Shown one piece after another: positions 31,935 to 40,512 of a stretch of DNA of 42,008 nucleotides. The notes under the pieces are model-generated. The model was not told where the DNA came from, made no database searches, and saw only the letters and a list, made by a program, of their open reading frames with translations. Positions within the stretch are counted from its first letter, which is position 1. Each line of letters opens with the position of its first letter. The position numbers and the translations under genes were made by a program. The DNA is from Actinomadura sp. 6K520. GTDB lineage: Bacteria; Actinomycetota; Actinomycetes; Streptosporangiales; Streptosporangiaceae. Location of the stretch: positions 1 through 42,008 of the forward strand of contig NZ_SMLC01000054.1 of assembly GCF_004349245.1 (NCBI RefSeq), read 5' to 3'.

Positions 31935-33031
31935 GCCGCGTACGCCTCCTGTACCTCCTGGCGGCGATCAGTCCACCACGCCAGCAACCGCTCGCTCGGC
32001 TCCAGCAACGCATCCGGGCCATGATCCGCCCGGTCATAGTGGAACTCAAAAATCCAGTAATCGGACATCCGCTTCCACCACAGCCGATCGACCGCGTCCG
32101 CCAGATCTGCCCGCGGTAACGACCGCAGCGACCGGTACCCGGTCACGAACGCCGCCACTCGGTCCAGATCCAGGTAGCCGTGCTCACCGCCGAACTGCAC
32201 CTGCGCAGTCCGGCAAACCTCCTCCCCCAGAGCCTTCACCGCGACCCGATCCCAATCCAACACCGCGCTCACCGAACCACCGCTCCACATGATGTTGCGG
32301 TACTGCAGGTCACCGTGGACCCAGCCGAACAGACCAAGCGCCTCACCGGCCACCGGCACGCTGGAACGGTACTTGTCGATCAACACCTTGCGGTCCTCCA
32401 GCAGTCCCCGAGCGATGGCGTCGAACTCGGCCGGCTCATCGAGGTCAGCTAGCCGCCGAAGCAGCCGATCGGCCTTCGCCAGAGCTGTCTCCGGCCCGGT
32501 CACCATCGCCCTCGGGCGGTTCTCAGCGGCCGGGAGAACCACCCCAGCCTGCACGGAAAGCGCGTTATGGAGCTCAGCGACCACAGCACCAAAGGACTCC
32601 ACCTCGGTCAAGGACAGCTTGATCCCCTCACGATGAACACCCTGGGCCCATGGCGACACCAGATAGTCGCGCGACCCGATCGACAACAGCGCCTCACCCT
32701 GCACCGTCCGCACCGGTGCACAGACCGGCAAACCCGCCGCGGCCAGCCCGTCCAGCACCGAAGCGTTGCGCCGTGCCAACTCCGCCGGGACATCGCACAG
32801 CAGCTTCAATGCGTACGTACCCGCAGCGGACCCTATCCGCCAGTTCCGGTTCATGATCCCAGCGGCCAGGAACTCAACATCGCGAACGTCGCCGAGTTCG
32901 AACGCCCTGGCGATGAGCGGGACGTCACCAACCACCAAGCCTTCTGCCGTAGCGGTACCCGTCCCCCACACCTCGTTCGTAGCCACCCGGCAACCGTAAC
33001 CACGAGAAGGCACCGCTGACGCATGAATCAC
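31925..33031 (-). CDS. Aminoglycoside phosphotransferase-like kinase
   Basis: The 368-aa product has the APH core. The N-lobe has Y-A-L-K-L-L with the ATP Lys, the Brenner motif V-H-G-D-L-Q-Y-R-N-I-M-W is intact, and A-V-L-D-W-D-R is the metal site. The frame opens at GTG 33031, but GTG 32986 (V-A-T-N-E) is an alternative; neither has a clear ribosome site. Unlike the operon kinase at 28159 its motifs are canonical, so it is the better self-resistance or phosphotransfer candidate. It faces the operon and shares its terminator hairpin. A truncated copy lies at 17010-17156. Confidence 0.88.
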   Translation of the reverse strand: MIHASAVPSRGYGCRVATNEVWGTGTATAEGLVVGDVPLIARAFELGDVRDVEFLAAGIMNRNWRIGSAAGTYALKLLCDVPAELARRNASVLDGLAAAGLPVCAPVRTVQGEALLSIGSRDYLVSPWAQGVHREGIKLSLTEVESFGAVVAELHNALSVQAGVVLPAAENRPRAMVTGPETALAKADRLLRRLADLDEPAEFDAIARGLLEDRKVLIDKYRSSVPVAGEALGLFGWVHGDLQYRNIMWSGGSVSAVLDWDRVAVKALGEEVCRTAQVQFGGEHGYLDLDRVAAFVTGYRSLRSLPRADLADAVDRLWWKRMSDYWIFEFHYDRADHGPDALLEPSERLLAWWTDRRQEVQEAYAAGA

Positions 33032-33461
33032 GAACCGACATCACGGGGCGCGCGCGAGCGGGGCGCGTGGGGGTGAGAGGTCGTATATCGGGTGTACCGG
33101 GAGCCTGTTGCACCAGGTCAGAGCGGCAAACACGACTTCACCGCCGCCGCGGTCGCACCATTGGCCATCTCGCCCTCAGTGCCTCGCCCCGCCGCCAACT
33201 CAACCGCCAACCTCACTTGTGGGAACGGCGAATCGCTACACGGGCCCGGCCCACCGCGCCAACGATCGTGGTCGTTGGCCGCCCCACGGCTTTCACCAAG
33301 TGCCGGGCATGGTCGTTCCCCGAGGGCAAACGTGCCAAAACCTCGCTGATCTCCGCATCGCGGGGATACGCTGCCGGACGACGAGCCGATGCGTAGACAG
33401 GGTGGAAGGCGCCTCGTTTACCGTGGGGGTAGTCGATGGTTTTACGGAAGGGCATCCCCTT
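33032..33461. other. Intergenic region between kinase and XRE-TPR regulator
   Basis: About 430 bases lie between divergent genes, and promoters for both should be here. A minus-strand frame (33213-33455, 80 codons) has fair codon bias but no recognisable domain and no convincing ribosome site, so it is not called. I see no RNA gene or repeat. Confidence 0.4.
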
Positions 33462-34694
33462 ATGCGTGACCGTTCACCGGACTTGGCGGATCCGGACTTG
33501 ACTGTGGGGGACCGGATCAAGTTCTATCGCCGTCGCCGCGGTATGACCCAGGCCGTGCTCGGCGGGCTGGTCGGTAAGACCGGCCGGTGGGTGAAGGCCG
33601 TGGAGTCCGGGCAGCTTCAATGTCCCAAGCTCCCGACTCTGCTGGCCCTTGCCGAGGCGTTGAACGTGCGGGACCTAGCTCAGCTCACCGGCGGTCAATC
33701 GATACCGACAACGATGTTCCGTGGTCCCGGGCATCCTGCTCTACCCGCCGTGCGCGACGCCATCAACGCTGTGACAGTCTCGCTTACAGGCCCACCGTCG
33801 TCGCCGGGTTACCTGCAAGCTCGTCTGGACGCTGCCTGGCGAGCGCGCCATGCCGCACCCGATCACCGAACCGTCCTTGGGACTTTGCTCCCGGACTTGA
33901 TCCGCGATACCAAGCATGCGGCGCGCAGCTTCGATGGCGCCGACCGCCAGCGCGTGTTGGCGGTACTCGCCGGCGTTTACAACCTGGCGCAGTTCTTCGT
34001 GGCCTATCAGCCGGACACTGGCCTGCTGTGGCGGGTGGCGGAGAGGTCGGTCATGGCGGCCGAGGAGTCAGAGGACCCACGGGCGTTCGGCGGGGCCGTT
34101 TGGCTGTTGGCGCAGGCGCACCGGGATGCCGGTGACTTCGATGCAGCGGAGAGCGTCAACCAGGAGGGACTGGAGGTGCTCCGCCCGCAGATGGGTGAGG
34201 CTGACGAAGATCTGCGTGCCATGTGGGGCGCATTGCTTTTCGAGGCTGGCTATACCGCAGCCCGCGCGGGCCAGCGCGGTACTGCTTGGCGGCGATGGGA
34301 GGAGGCGGACAAGGTCGCCCGAACTCTCTCGACCAGGCACTACGATGCAATGACGTCGTTCTCCCGGGTCATCATGGCGGCGCACGCGGTGACAATCGCC
34401 GTGGAGTTGCGCCAAGGCGGCGAGAGCGCGGTCCAAGCTCGAAAAGCGCGAAAGGCCGCGGTTCCGTCTCAACCCCGCAAAGGCCGTCATTTGATCGAGG
34501 TCGCGCGGGCATGGCAGCTCAGTGGCGACCAAGAGGCAACCCTCGGCACGCTGAAGGCCGCTTACGTCGCCGCGCCGGAGACAATCCGCTACAACGGGTA
34601 TGCGCGACGTATGATCCTCGAACTCGCAGACGGGCCTGCGGCGCTACGGCGAGATGCGCATGATCTCGCAGATCGAGTTGGTGTGCTCGTCTGA
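33462..34694 (+). CDS. XRE-family regulator with TPR-like C-terminus
   Basis: ATG at 33462 has GGAAGGG about 9 bases upstream; the frame is open further 5' but without coding character. The 410-aa product has an XRE HTH (I-K-F-Y-R-R-R-R-G-M-T-Q-A-V-L-G-G-L, W-V-K-A-V-E-S-G; about residues 16-80) and a long helical TPR-like region. It is related in plan, though not closely in sequence, to the regulators at 20194 and 34750. It probably controls its own gene and nearby genes. It is followed after 55 bases by another of the same type. Confidence 0.87.
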   Translation: MRDRSPDLADPDLTVGDRIKFYRRRRGMTQAVLGGLVGKTGRWVKAVESGQLQCPKLPTLLALAEALNVRDLAQLTGGQSIPTTMFRGPGHPALPAVRDAINAVTVSLTGPPSSPGYLQARLDAAWRARHAAPDHRTVLGTLLPDLIRDTKHAARSFDGADRQRVLAVLAGVYNLAQFFVAYQPDTGLLWRVAERSVMAAEESEDPRAFGGAVWLLAQAHRDAGDFDAAESVNQEGLEVLRPQMGEADEDLRAMWGALLFEAGYTAARAGQRGTAWRRWEEADKVARTLSTRHYDAMTSFSRVIMAAHAVTIAVELRQGGESAVQARKARKAAVPSQPRKGRHLIEVARAWQLSGDQEATLGTLKAAYVAAPETIRYNGYARRMILELADGPAALRRDAHDLADRVGVLV

Positions 34695-34749
34695 GGGAAC
34701 GACCATACGGTTGAAGGTGACGGAGGCTCCCGTGGAAGGAGCGGAACGC

Positions 34750-35937
34750 ATGGACGGTGGTACGGGGATTGGCGCGCGGCTGAGGACCCTGCGCCGCGAT
34801 GCGGATCTTACCCAGGAGCAGCTCGCGGAGGCGGCCGGTGTGTCCGTCGATTTGATCGGCAAGCTGGAGCGCGGCGACCGACCATCGGCGCGGCTGTCGT
34901 CACTGCTCAAGCTTGCGACTGCTCTGGACGTCGATCTGTCTGCATTGGCAGGGAAGCGGCCACGCCTGGATCACGGTGAGGATGCAAGCATCCTGGCTGT
35001 GCGGGATACGGTTCTCGCACCTGGAGTACTTCCAGGAATCACCGACGAAGACTCCGACGCCCCCCGGCTTACCGACCTTGAGCGCACTGTACGTGGTGCG
35101 TGGCTCGACTATTGGGGTGGACGGCTGTCCCGCCTCACTACGATTGTTCCCGGTCTACTTGGCGAGGCGCGAATGGCGTCACACGAGTACGGCCCCGGGG
35201 CCGCGCGGTCGCTCGCGCAGGCGTATCAATTGGCCGCATGCCTGTTGGTGCACCTTGGCAAGGATGACCTTGCCGTCATGGCAGCCGAACGTGCTGTGAA
35301 CGCCTCAATGAATGGTGATGACCGCCTGTTGTGGGCCACCATGAACGGCACATGGGCTTGGTGCGTCCATCACCAGGGTCGCCTGGACGCAGCCGAGCGG
35401 CACGCCCTCCGTGTGGCTGAAGAGATCGAACCAGACTTCACTCGTAGCCCCCTCCCGCACCTGACCGTTTGGGGAGGCCTGATTCTTACGGGGCTCGCGT
35501 CCGCAGCGGCAGCTGAACGTGTCAACGAGGTCAGGGAGTACATCGGGCTCGCTCGCACAGGGACGGGGCGGTTCGAGGGCGACCGTCACGACTATGAAGT
35601 CAGCTACGGACCGTCGCAGGTCCAGACCCAGGCGTGCCATGCGTGGACGATGCTGCGAAAGCCCGACGAAGCACTCAAGGCCGCCAAGGGTGTACACCGG
35701 GCGGATCTGTACGGCATCAGTTACGGCAGGCATCTGCTCGACAAAGCTTCAGCGCATACGGACGCCCGCCACTTCCAAACCGCAGAGTCCGTGCTCGCCG
35801 AAGCCCAAGGCATCTCGGCTGAATGGTTCCGGCATCAAGGGCCAGCGCGGGCGCTAGTCGGGGAGCTTGTCCGCGAGTCGAGACGATTGACCCCCGGCCT
35901 ACGCCGACTGGCCCGGATGGTTGACGTTGAACGCTAG
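34750..35937 (+). CDS. XRE-family regulator with TPR-like C-terminus (second of tandem pair)
   Basis: ATG at 34750 follows GGAAGGAG. The 395-aa product has a classic HTH (L-R-R-D-A-D-L-T-Q-E-Q-L-A-E-A-A-G-V-S, L-I-G-K-L-E-R-G-D-R; about residues 13-66) and helical TPR-like repeats (A-A-E-R-A-V-N-A, D-A-A-E-R-H-A-L-R). It is probably co-transcribed with the regulator before it and ends at a hairpin at 35970. No ligand or target can be read from the sequence. Confidence 0.87.
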   Translation: MDGGTGIGARLRTLRRDADLTQEQLAEAAGVSVDLIGKLERGDRPSARLSSLLKLATALDVDLSALAGKRPRLDHGEDASILAVRDTVLAPGVLPGITDEDSDAPRLTDLERTVRGAWLDYWGGRLSRLTTIVPGLLGEARMASHEYGPGAARSLAQAYQLAACLLVHLGKDDLAVMAAERAVNASMNGDDRLLWATMNGTWAWCVHHQGRLDAAERHALRVAEEIEPDFTRSPLPHLTVWGGLILTGLASAAAAERVNEVREYIGLARTGTGRFEGDRHDYEVSYGPSQVQTQACHAWTMLRKPDEALKAAKGVHRADLYGISYGRHLLDKASAHTDARHFQTAESVLAEAQGISAEWFRHQGPARALVGELVRESRRLTPGLRRLARMVDVER

Positions 35938-35969
35938 GTGAAATTGGACGCCCCGCGCCTCTGACGTTT

Positions 35970-35990
35970 ACCCGGACATAGCGTCCGGGT
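35970..35990 (+). terminator. Hairpin terminator after the XRE pair
   Basis: ACCCGGAC and GTCCGGGT form a perfect 8-bp stem with a 5-base loop, 33 bases after the regulator stop. There is no T tract, as is common in actinomycetes. Confidence 0.65.
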
Positions 35991-36648
35991 GCGGCCAGAT
36001 GCGGACGGCTGCATCCGGACAACCTGCCCGTTCCCCAGTTGGGCCACGACCGAGAACATGTGCGGTGTGACGCAAACACAGCCGCCGTCAGGTTCCGGCA
36101 AGGGGACGGAAGCTGAGACAGCCGCAGGGTTTTCGGTGCGGGGCAGAGTATTCACCCGACGGGACACATGGTATTGCTCCCGAGGCCCCCTGGTCAGAAA
36201 GCATCTGAGCGAGGAAACCAGGAATTACGGCGCCAGCAAACGCTTGCCGGGAGAATGGCGCGCCCCGTGGGCCGCACACGGTCCCTACCAGGGGATGGAT
36301 TCGCGCATAGTCCATGCTCCATACCGCAGCGCTCGAAAGCTGCGTTACCACAGGCTCCGCACCTTCCTGGCGATCCTGCGGCTATCACCGTCCACGACAA
36401 GGGGACATGAAGTATGTCCCTGTGCCGCAGCAGCTGGCTTGACTCTATGTCGGGTGGAACACAGAAGGCATGCCCTGCAAGAGACCCTCGCCCGGTGCAC
36501 CCGCCGTCGCGTAACTGGCTGGTGCCACGAGTTCGGACAAGCAGGCGATGAATGCACGACCGCCAAGCCTTCAGCGCTCCCCGGACGACGGCACACTACG
36601 CCGTCTCTTTCCGTGTTCCCCGGTTCCTGCCTGCTCAGAGGTTCTGTC
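35991..36648. other. Poorly coding region with a second hairpin
   Basis: About 660 bases have no convincing gene. A plus-strand frame (36168-36410, 80 codons) lacks a ribosome site and a recognisable domain. The perfect inverted repeat GGGACAT / ATGTCCC at 36402-36420 (5-base loop) may be an operator or terminator. The base composition looks less GC-rich than the flanks. AGAGG precedes the ATG at 36649. Confidence 0.4.
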
Positions 36649-36867
36649 ATGGCCCTTGCGAATACATCACCCCCTGCGGTCGCCAAGGCCGCGCTGAAGG
36701 AAGACTTCCCCGGCTGGCGGATCATCGTGTCCGACGAGGGCCGCTGGTGGGGCCAGCTCTGGCCGCTGCCCCGCGACCAGTTCAACCGCGTGAACCTGGT
36801 CGACGCCGACACCGCCGAGGACCTGCGCGCCGAGCTCGCCCGGGTCGTTGCCGGGAGCGCGCAATGA
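36649..36867 (+). CDS. Small conserved hypothetical protein, 72 aa
   Basis: ATG at 36649 follows AGAGG, and the stop overlaps the next ATG (ATGA). The product has the compact pattern F-P-G-W-R-I-I-V-S-D-E-G-R-W-W-G-Q-L-W-P. Proteins of this size and pattern are often found next to XRE or DUF574 genes in actinomycetes, but no function is known to me. Coupling to the methyltransferase-like gene suggests they work together. Confidence 0.7.
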   Translation: MALANTSPPAVAKAALKEDFPGWRIIVSDEGRWWGQLWPLPRDQFNRVNLVDADTAEDLRAELARVVAGSAQ

Positions 36868-37700
36868 CCGGCCAGGAGCTGACACCAGGCGGGGCGCTGG
36901 ACTTCGCTCAGGCCAGCCCAGCCCGGACCTACAACGCGCTGCTGAAGGGCCGGACGGCGTACGCGGCGGACCGGGAGGCGGCCGACAAGGTGACCGCGAT
37001 GGCGCCCGATGCCGGGCAAATCGCGCGGGAGAACTTCCAGTTCGCCGGCCGTGCCGCCGCGTGGGCGGTGGCCGAGTTCGGGATCGGGCAGGTCGCCGAT
37101 ATCGGAGTCGGCGTCCTGGACGCCGACATCGGGCTGCCCAGCGTGGAGGAGTGCGTCCTGCGGGTGGCGCCGGATGCCCGGGTCGTTGCTTTCGACAACG
37201 ATCCGGTGGTTCTGGCGCATGCCCGTAGTGGCCGTAGCTACGGTCGCGTGCTCCACGGCGACGTCACCGACCTCGACACCGTCTTTGGCAACCCCGAGCT
37301 GGGCGAGGCCCTGGACCGGTCGGCCCCGACGGTCGTGGTGCTGGCCGCAGTGCTCCATTTCGTCGCCGACCCGGATGCGGTGATGGCTGACCTTGGGCGG
37401 CGGCTGGCGCCCGGCAGTGTGGTGGTGCTTTCCCACGCGACCACCACGGACACCGAGACGCGCCGTGTCGACGGCATGACCAAGGCCTACGACAAGGCCA
37501 CCAGCCGGATTCGTTTCCGGTCTGAAGAGGAGATTCTGGGGCTGGTCGACGGCTGGGACCTGGTCGACCCTCCCGGGCTGTGCGATGTGGCCGAATGGGG
37601 GCTGCCCGGACCGCACGACGGCCAGGTGGGTGAGCACGTCCGGGTCGTCGGCCTGGTCGCCGGCTGGCCCGGCCGCCGCGACCGGGGACGTGAGCGATGA
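36864..37700 (+). CDS. SAM-dependent methyltransferase-like protein (DUF574 type)
   Basis: The 278-aa product has the family opening P-A-R-T-Y-N-A-L-L-K-G-R and A-A-D-R-E-A-A. A SAM-site strand V-A-D-I-G-V-G and the D-N-D-P-V-V-L-A-H-A-R motif follow near residue 111. The later R-V-D-G-M-T-K-A-Y segment is typical too. The SAM site looks intact although the family opening differs from the usual R-V-Y-D-Y-L-L-G-G. Substrates of this family are largely unknown. It is followed, with a 4-base overlap, by a second member. Confidence 0.82.
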   Translation: MTGQELTPGGALDFAQASPARTYNALLKGRTAYAADREAADKVTAMAPDAGQIARENFQFAGRAAAWAVAEFGIGQVADIGVGVLDADIGLPSVEECVLRVAPDARVVAFDNDPVVLAHARSGRSYGRVLHGDVTDLDTVFGNPELGEALDRSAPTVVVLAAVLHFVADPDAVMADLGRRLAPGSVVVLSHATTTDTETRRVDGMTKAYDKATSRIRFRSEEEILGLVDGWDLVDPPGLCDVAEWGLPGPHDGQVGEHVRVVGLVAGWPGRRDRGRER

Positions 37701-38632
37701 TGGCGCGCGCCGCCGAGCGGCCGGCGTTCGGTGAGCTGACCGGCCCGGGTCTTCGGGAACCGTCCACCGCGGTTCCGTGGTGGCCGAGGGTGTGGAACTA
37801 CCTGGTCGGCGGTAGGGATGCCTTCCATGCTGATCGGGAGTTGGCTGCTGATCTGGAACGGCAGATCCCGGGTATAGCGCGGATCGCTCAGATGCGGCGG
37901 CGGGCTCGCCACCGTCTGGTCGAGGGCCTGGTCGGCGCGGGAGCGATCGAGCAGTTGCTGGTCCTGGGTGCGGAGCCGCCGCTGACGATGCCGCCGTTGG
38001 GCGAGGTCCACAGCGTCGCGCGGCGGATCAATCCCTCGGCCAGGACTGTCTACGTCACCGGCGATCCTGTTGCCGCGGTGCATGTCCAGGCGCTGATGTG
38101 CATTGACCGAAGCTGCGGATGCGTTGAGGCCGCCGTCGATGATCCGGCCGCGGCGCTGTCGGGTGCTTCGAGACTTCTGGATCTGTCTCGTCCGGTCGCG
38201 GTGGTGCTGGCCGGCGCGCTGGAACCGCTCGACGACCACGAGGTCGAGGCGTGGCTGCACATCGCCGGGACTGTTCTGGCGCCGGGCAGTCGGCTGGGCA
38301 TCTCGCATCTGACCGGGCCCACTGTTCTGAGTGTGACGCTGGCGCAGATCTGCGGAATGCATCAGGCGCCGCTGCCGCATCTGCGTGGGCCGGCAGACGT
38401 CGCCGCCTTGCTATGTACAGGACCGAGCGAAGAACCGCGGGCCTTCGCCGAACCTTTCCCGGGGATGGGCCCGGATCCTGCCGCGGGGCCTGCGGACGGG
38501 CTGGCCGTGTGGTGCGGCACCGTCCAGATCGGAGGTGTTCCGCATGACCGGTCGATCTGTGGTGCGGCCTCGGGCGACTCGTTGGGCGGCCAACCTGTAG
38601 GGCGCGCTATGACCTCCGGAGCGCTGCGATGA
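37697..38632 (+). CDS. DUF574-type methyltransferase homolog with degraded SAM site
   Basis: The 311-aa product keeps the family opening R-V-W-N-Y-L-V-G-G-R-D-A-F-H-A-D-R-E and R-T-V-Y-V-T-G-D-P. The usual D-I-G-T-G loop is replaced by V-L-G-A-E-P-P, and the D-N-D-P motif by T-G-D-P. It has probably lost methyl transfer and may be a partner or regulator of its neighbour. It overlaps the active-looking copy by 4 bases and ends about 180 bases before the conservon. Confidence 0.8.
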   Translation: MMARAAERPAFGELTGPGLREPSTAVPWWPRVWNYLVGGRDAFHADRELAADLERQIPGIARIAQMRRRARHRLVEGLVGAGAIEQLLVLGAEPPLTMPPLGEVHSVARRINPSARTVYVTGDPVAAVHVQALMCIDRSCGCVEAAVDDPAAALSGASRLLDLSRPVAVVLAGALEPLDDHEVEAWLHIAGTVLAPGSRLGISHLTGPTVLSVTLAQICGMHQAPLPHLRGPADVAALLCTGPSEEPRAFAEPFPGMGPDPAAGPADGLAVWCGTVQIGGVPHDRSICGAASGDSLGGQPVGRAMTSGALR

Positions 38633-38690
38633 CCATCCCACGCTCCCTTGCCCCGTCCGTCGATGTCCAGGCGCGTCGTTCAGGTCATGC

Positions 38691-38714
38691 CGCGAGTGGT
38701 CGCCCTGACTCGCG
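38691..38714. promoter_or_regulatory. Inverted repeat upstream of the conservon
   Basis: CGCGAGT and ACTCGCG are a perfect 7-bp inverted repeat with a 10-base spacer, about 100 bases before the sensor kinase start. It may be an operator or a weak terminator for the upstream operon. Confidence 0.4.
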
Positions 38715-38811
38715 TGGCCAGCCCAGCCGGAGCTGCCGAGATCGCCTCCGCTGAGGTGCGGCGCAACAGCCAGCCCCTGTTAACCCCCTTTTCCGTTCCG
38801 TCAAGGTGATC

Positions 38812-40512
38812 ATGACTGCTACCGCGCGTTCCTCGACGTCCCCGCCGCCGTCGGCGCAACCTCCGGTGGACCACCAGCGTCCGGCGTGCCCGCCGGGGGC
38901 TGGTCAGCTGCCCGAGCGCCGGTGGTTGTGGTGGGCGGGTGCCGTGGCCGCCTGCGTGTTGTTGCTTCACGCCGTTGCCGCGCCCGCGGTGTACCCGGAG
39001 GCGGGCGTGTTGGGTCTGGTGGCCGTGTTCGCGGCCCCGTGCTCGGCGGTGCTCGTGCTGGTGGTTTTTGCCCTGCTGTGGCAGCGCGACCGCGATATCC
39101 GGGCCTTGCTGGGCAGGAAGGACCAGGGGCTGGTGTCGGCCCGCGAGCGGGCGAATGTGCTGGAGAGCGAGCGTGTGCGCGCCCAGCACGGTGAGCGTTT
39201 GGCCGCGGAGGCGGCCCGGCAGTCTGAGCGGCAGATGGTGGAGCAGGCGGTCCTGCACGCCTCCAGCGCGGAGGCCGTCCGGCAGGCGCTGGTGTTCCTG
39301 GTGGAGCGGCAGTTGCCCGCCGTGGTCGAAGGGACACCGGCGCCGCCGCTCGTCTTGTCCGAGGACGTGGCCGACCGGGCGACCGCGGAACTGGTCGAGG
39401 AGACCGTGGCCGACGTGCTCAGGCTGGTGGGGCGGGAGGCGGGCCGGCGGGAGACGATGCGGCTGGTGGTGGTGGCGCTGGCCCGGCGGCTGCAGGCATC
39501 GGCTCTGGAGATCTACGGCGAGGCGATCCAGATGCCGCCGCACGTTCAGCAGGATCCGGGCCTGCTGAAGGCCAATCTGCATGTGCAGCACGCGGCGATG
39601 CAGCAGGCCCGGCGGGCCCAAAGCGTGGTGACGCTGGCCGGGGAGTGGCCCGGCCAGCAGTGGCAGGACGATGTGCCGCTGGTGGACGTGGTCCGCTCGG
39701 CCGCGGGCCGGATCACCAGTTATCAGCGGGTCCAGGTCACCGGGAACCGGGAGATCGCGATCACTGCCGCGGTGGTCGAGCCGGTGATCCACACGATGGC
39801 CGAGCTGCTGGCCAACGCCGCCCAATCCTCCCCGGCGACCACCGCGGTGCAGGTTCAGGTCCGTGAGGTGCAGCGCGGCGCGGTGATCGAGGTCGACGAC
39901 GCCGGGTTGGGACTGCGCGACCACGAACTGAGCGCGTACCGCGAGATCGCCAGCGGGCACCGCCTGGTGGCGCTGGAGGAGATGGGCGCGGTCCCCCAGA
40001 CGGGGCTGGCGGTGGTGGGCCAGTACGCGCGGCGGCACGGCCTGGGAGTGGATCTGGCCGAATCGCCCTATGGCGGTATCCGTGCCGTGGTGTTGATCCC
40101 GGGGGAACTGCTGACCACCGTGCCCCTGCCCGCCTACCCCGACCAGCACGCCCCAGCACCCGAATCCACCGTGCCCGAGCCTCCACCGCCGGGGCCGGCG
40201 GCGGCAGAGGGCGGCCGGCGGGAAAGCAAGGAACTGTCGGCCGGCGACCTGGAGCCGGGGCCTGCCGATCCCGGGCCTGCCGATCCGGACCCTACGCAGA
40301 CGGTTGACGGGCTCCCTCAGCGGCGCCACCGGCGCGGCGCCACCGCCCCGGTAGCGCAGCCCTCAGCCGCTGGTCCTTCTGCTGAGCGGGAACGCACTCC
40401 GGCTGAGGAAGCCGCATGGACCGCCGCCTACATGACCGGGACGCCGACCCGCCCCGACACCCCCGAGCCGGGGCCGGCCCCCGGCTCCGACCCCAAGGAT
40501 GATCATGTCTGA
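38812..40512 (+). CDS. cvnA: Conservon sensor histidine kinase-like protein
   Basis: ATG at 38812 follows AAGG; GTG 38806 is an alternative. The 566-aa product has two transmembrane helices (about residues 40-58 and 65-90) with a very short external loop, then a long helical region. The HATPase core has the N box E-L-L-A-N-A-A-Q-S near 330 and a G box D-D-A-G-L-G-L. A Pro-rich tail of about 110 residues ends the protein. The phospho-acceptor His box is not of the standard type, as in other CvnA proteins. It should sense an unknown signal and act through the small proteins encoded after it. Confidence 0.9.
   Translation: MTATARSSTSPPPSAQPPVDHQRPACPPGAGQLPERRWLWWAGAVAACVLLLHAVAAPAVYPEAGVLGLVAVFAAPCSAVLVLVVFALLWQRDRDIRALLGRKDQGLVSARERANVLESERVRAQHGERLAAEAARQSERQMVEQAVLHASSAEAVRQALVFLVERQLPAVVEGTPAPPLVLSEDVADRATAELVEETVADVLRLVGREAGRRETMRLVVVALARRLQASALEIYGEAIQMPPHVQQDPGLLKANLHVQHAAMQQARRAQSVVTLAGEWPGQQWQDDVPLVDVVRSAAGRITSYQRVQVTGNREIAITAAVVEPVIHTMAELLANAAQSSPATTAVQVQVREVQRGAVIEVDDAGLGLRDHELSAYREIASGHRLVALEEMGAVPQTGLAVVGQYARRHGLGVDLAESPYGGIRAVVLIPGELLTTVPLPAYPDQHAPAPESTVPEPPPPGPAAAEGGRRESKELSAGDLEPGPADPGPADPDPTQTVDGLPQRRHRRGATAPVAQPSAAGPSAERERTPAEEAAWTAAYMTGTPTRPDTPEPGPAPGSDPKDDHV

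Noticed and set aside
33213..33455. 80-codon minus-strand frame between kinase and regulator
   Set aside because: Codon bias is fair, but there is no ribosome site, domain or clear context; listed only within the intergenic description.
40260..40295. Short tandem repeat encoding P-A-D-P-G-P-A-D-P in the kinase tail
   Set aside because: Low-complexity Pro-rich tails are common in CvnA proteins; no separate role is indicated.
38680..40329. A 549-codon minus-strand frame opposite the sensor kinase
   Set aside because: The product is His/Arg/Gly-rich and repetitive, while the plus strand encodes a proper conservon kinase.
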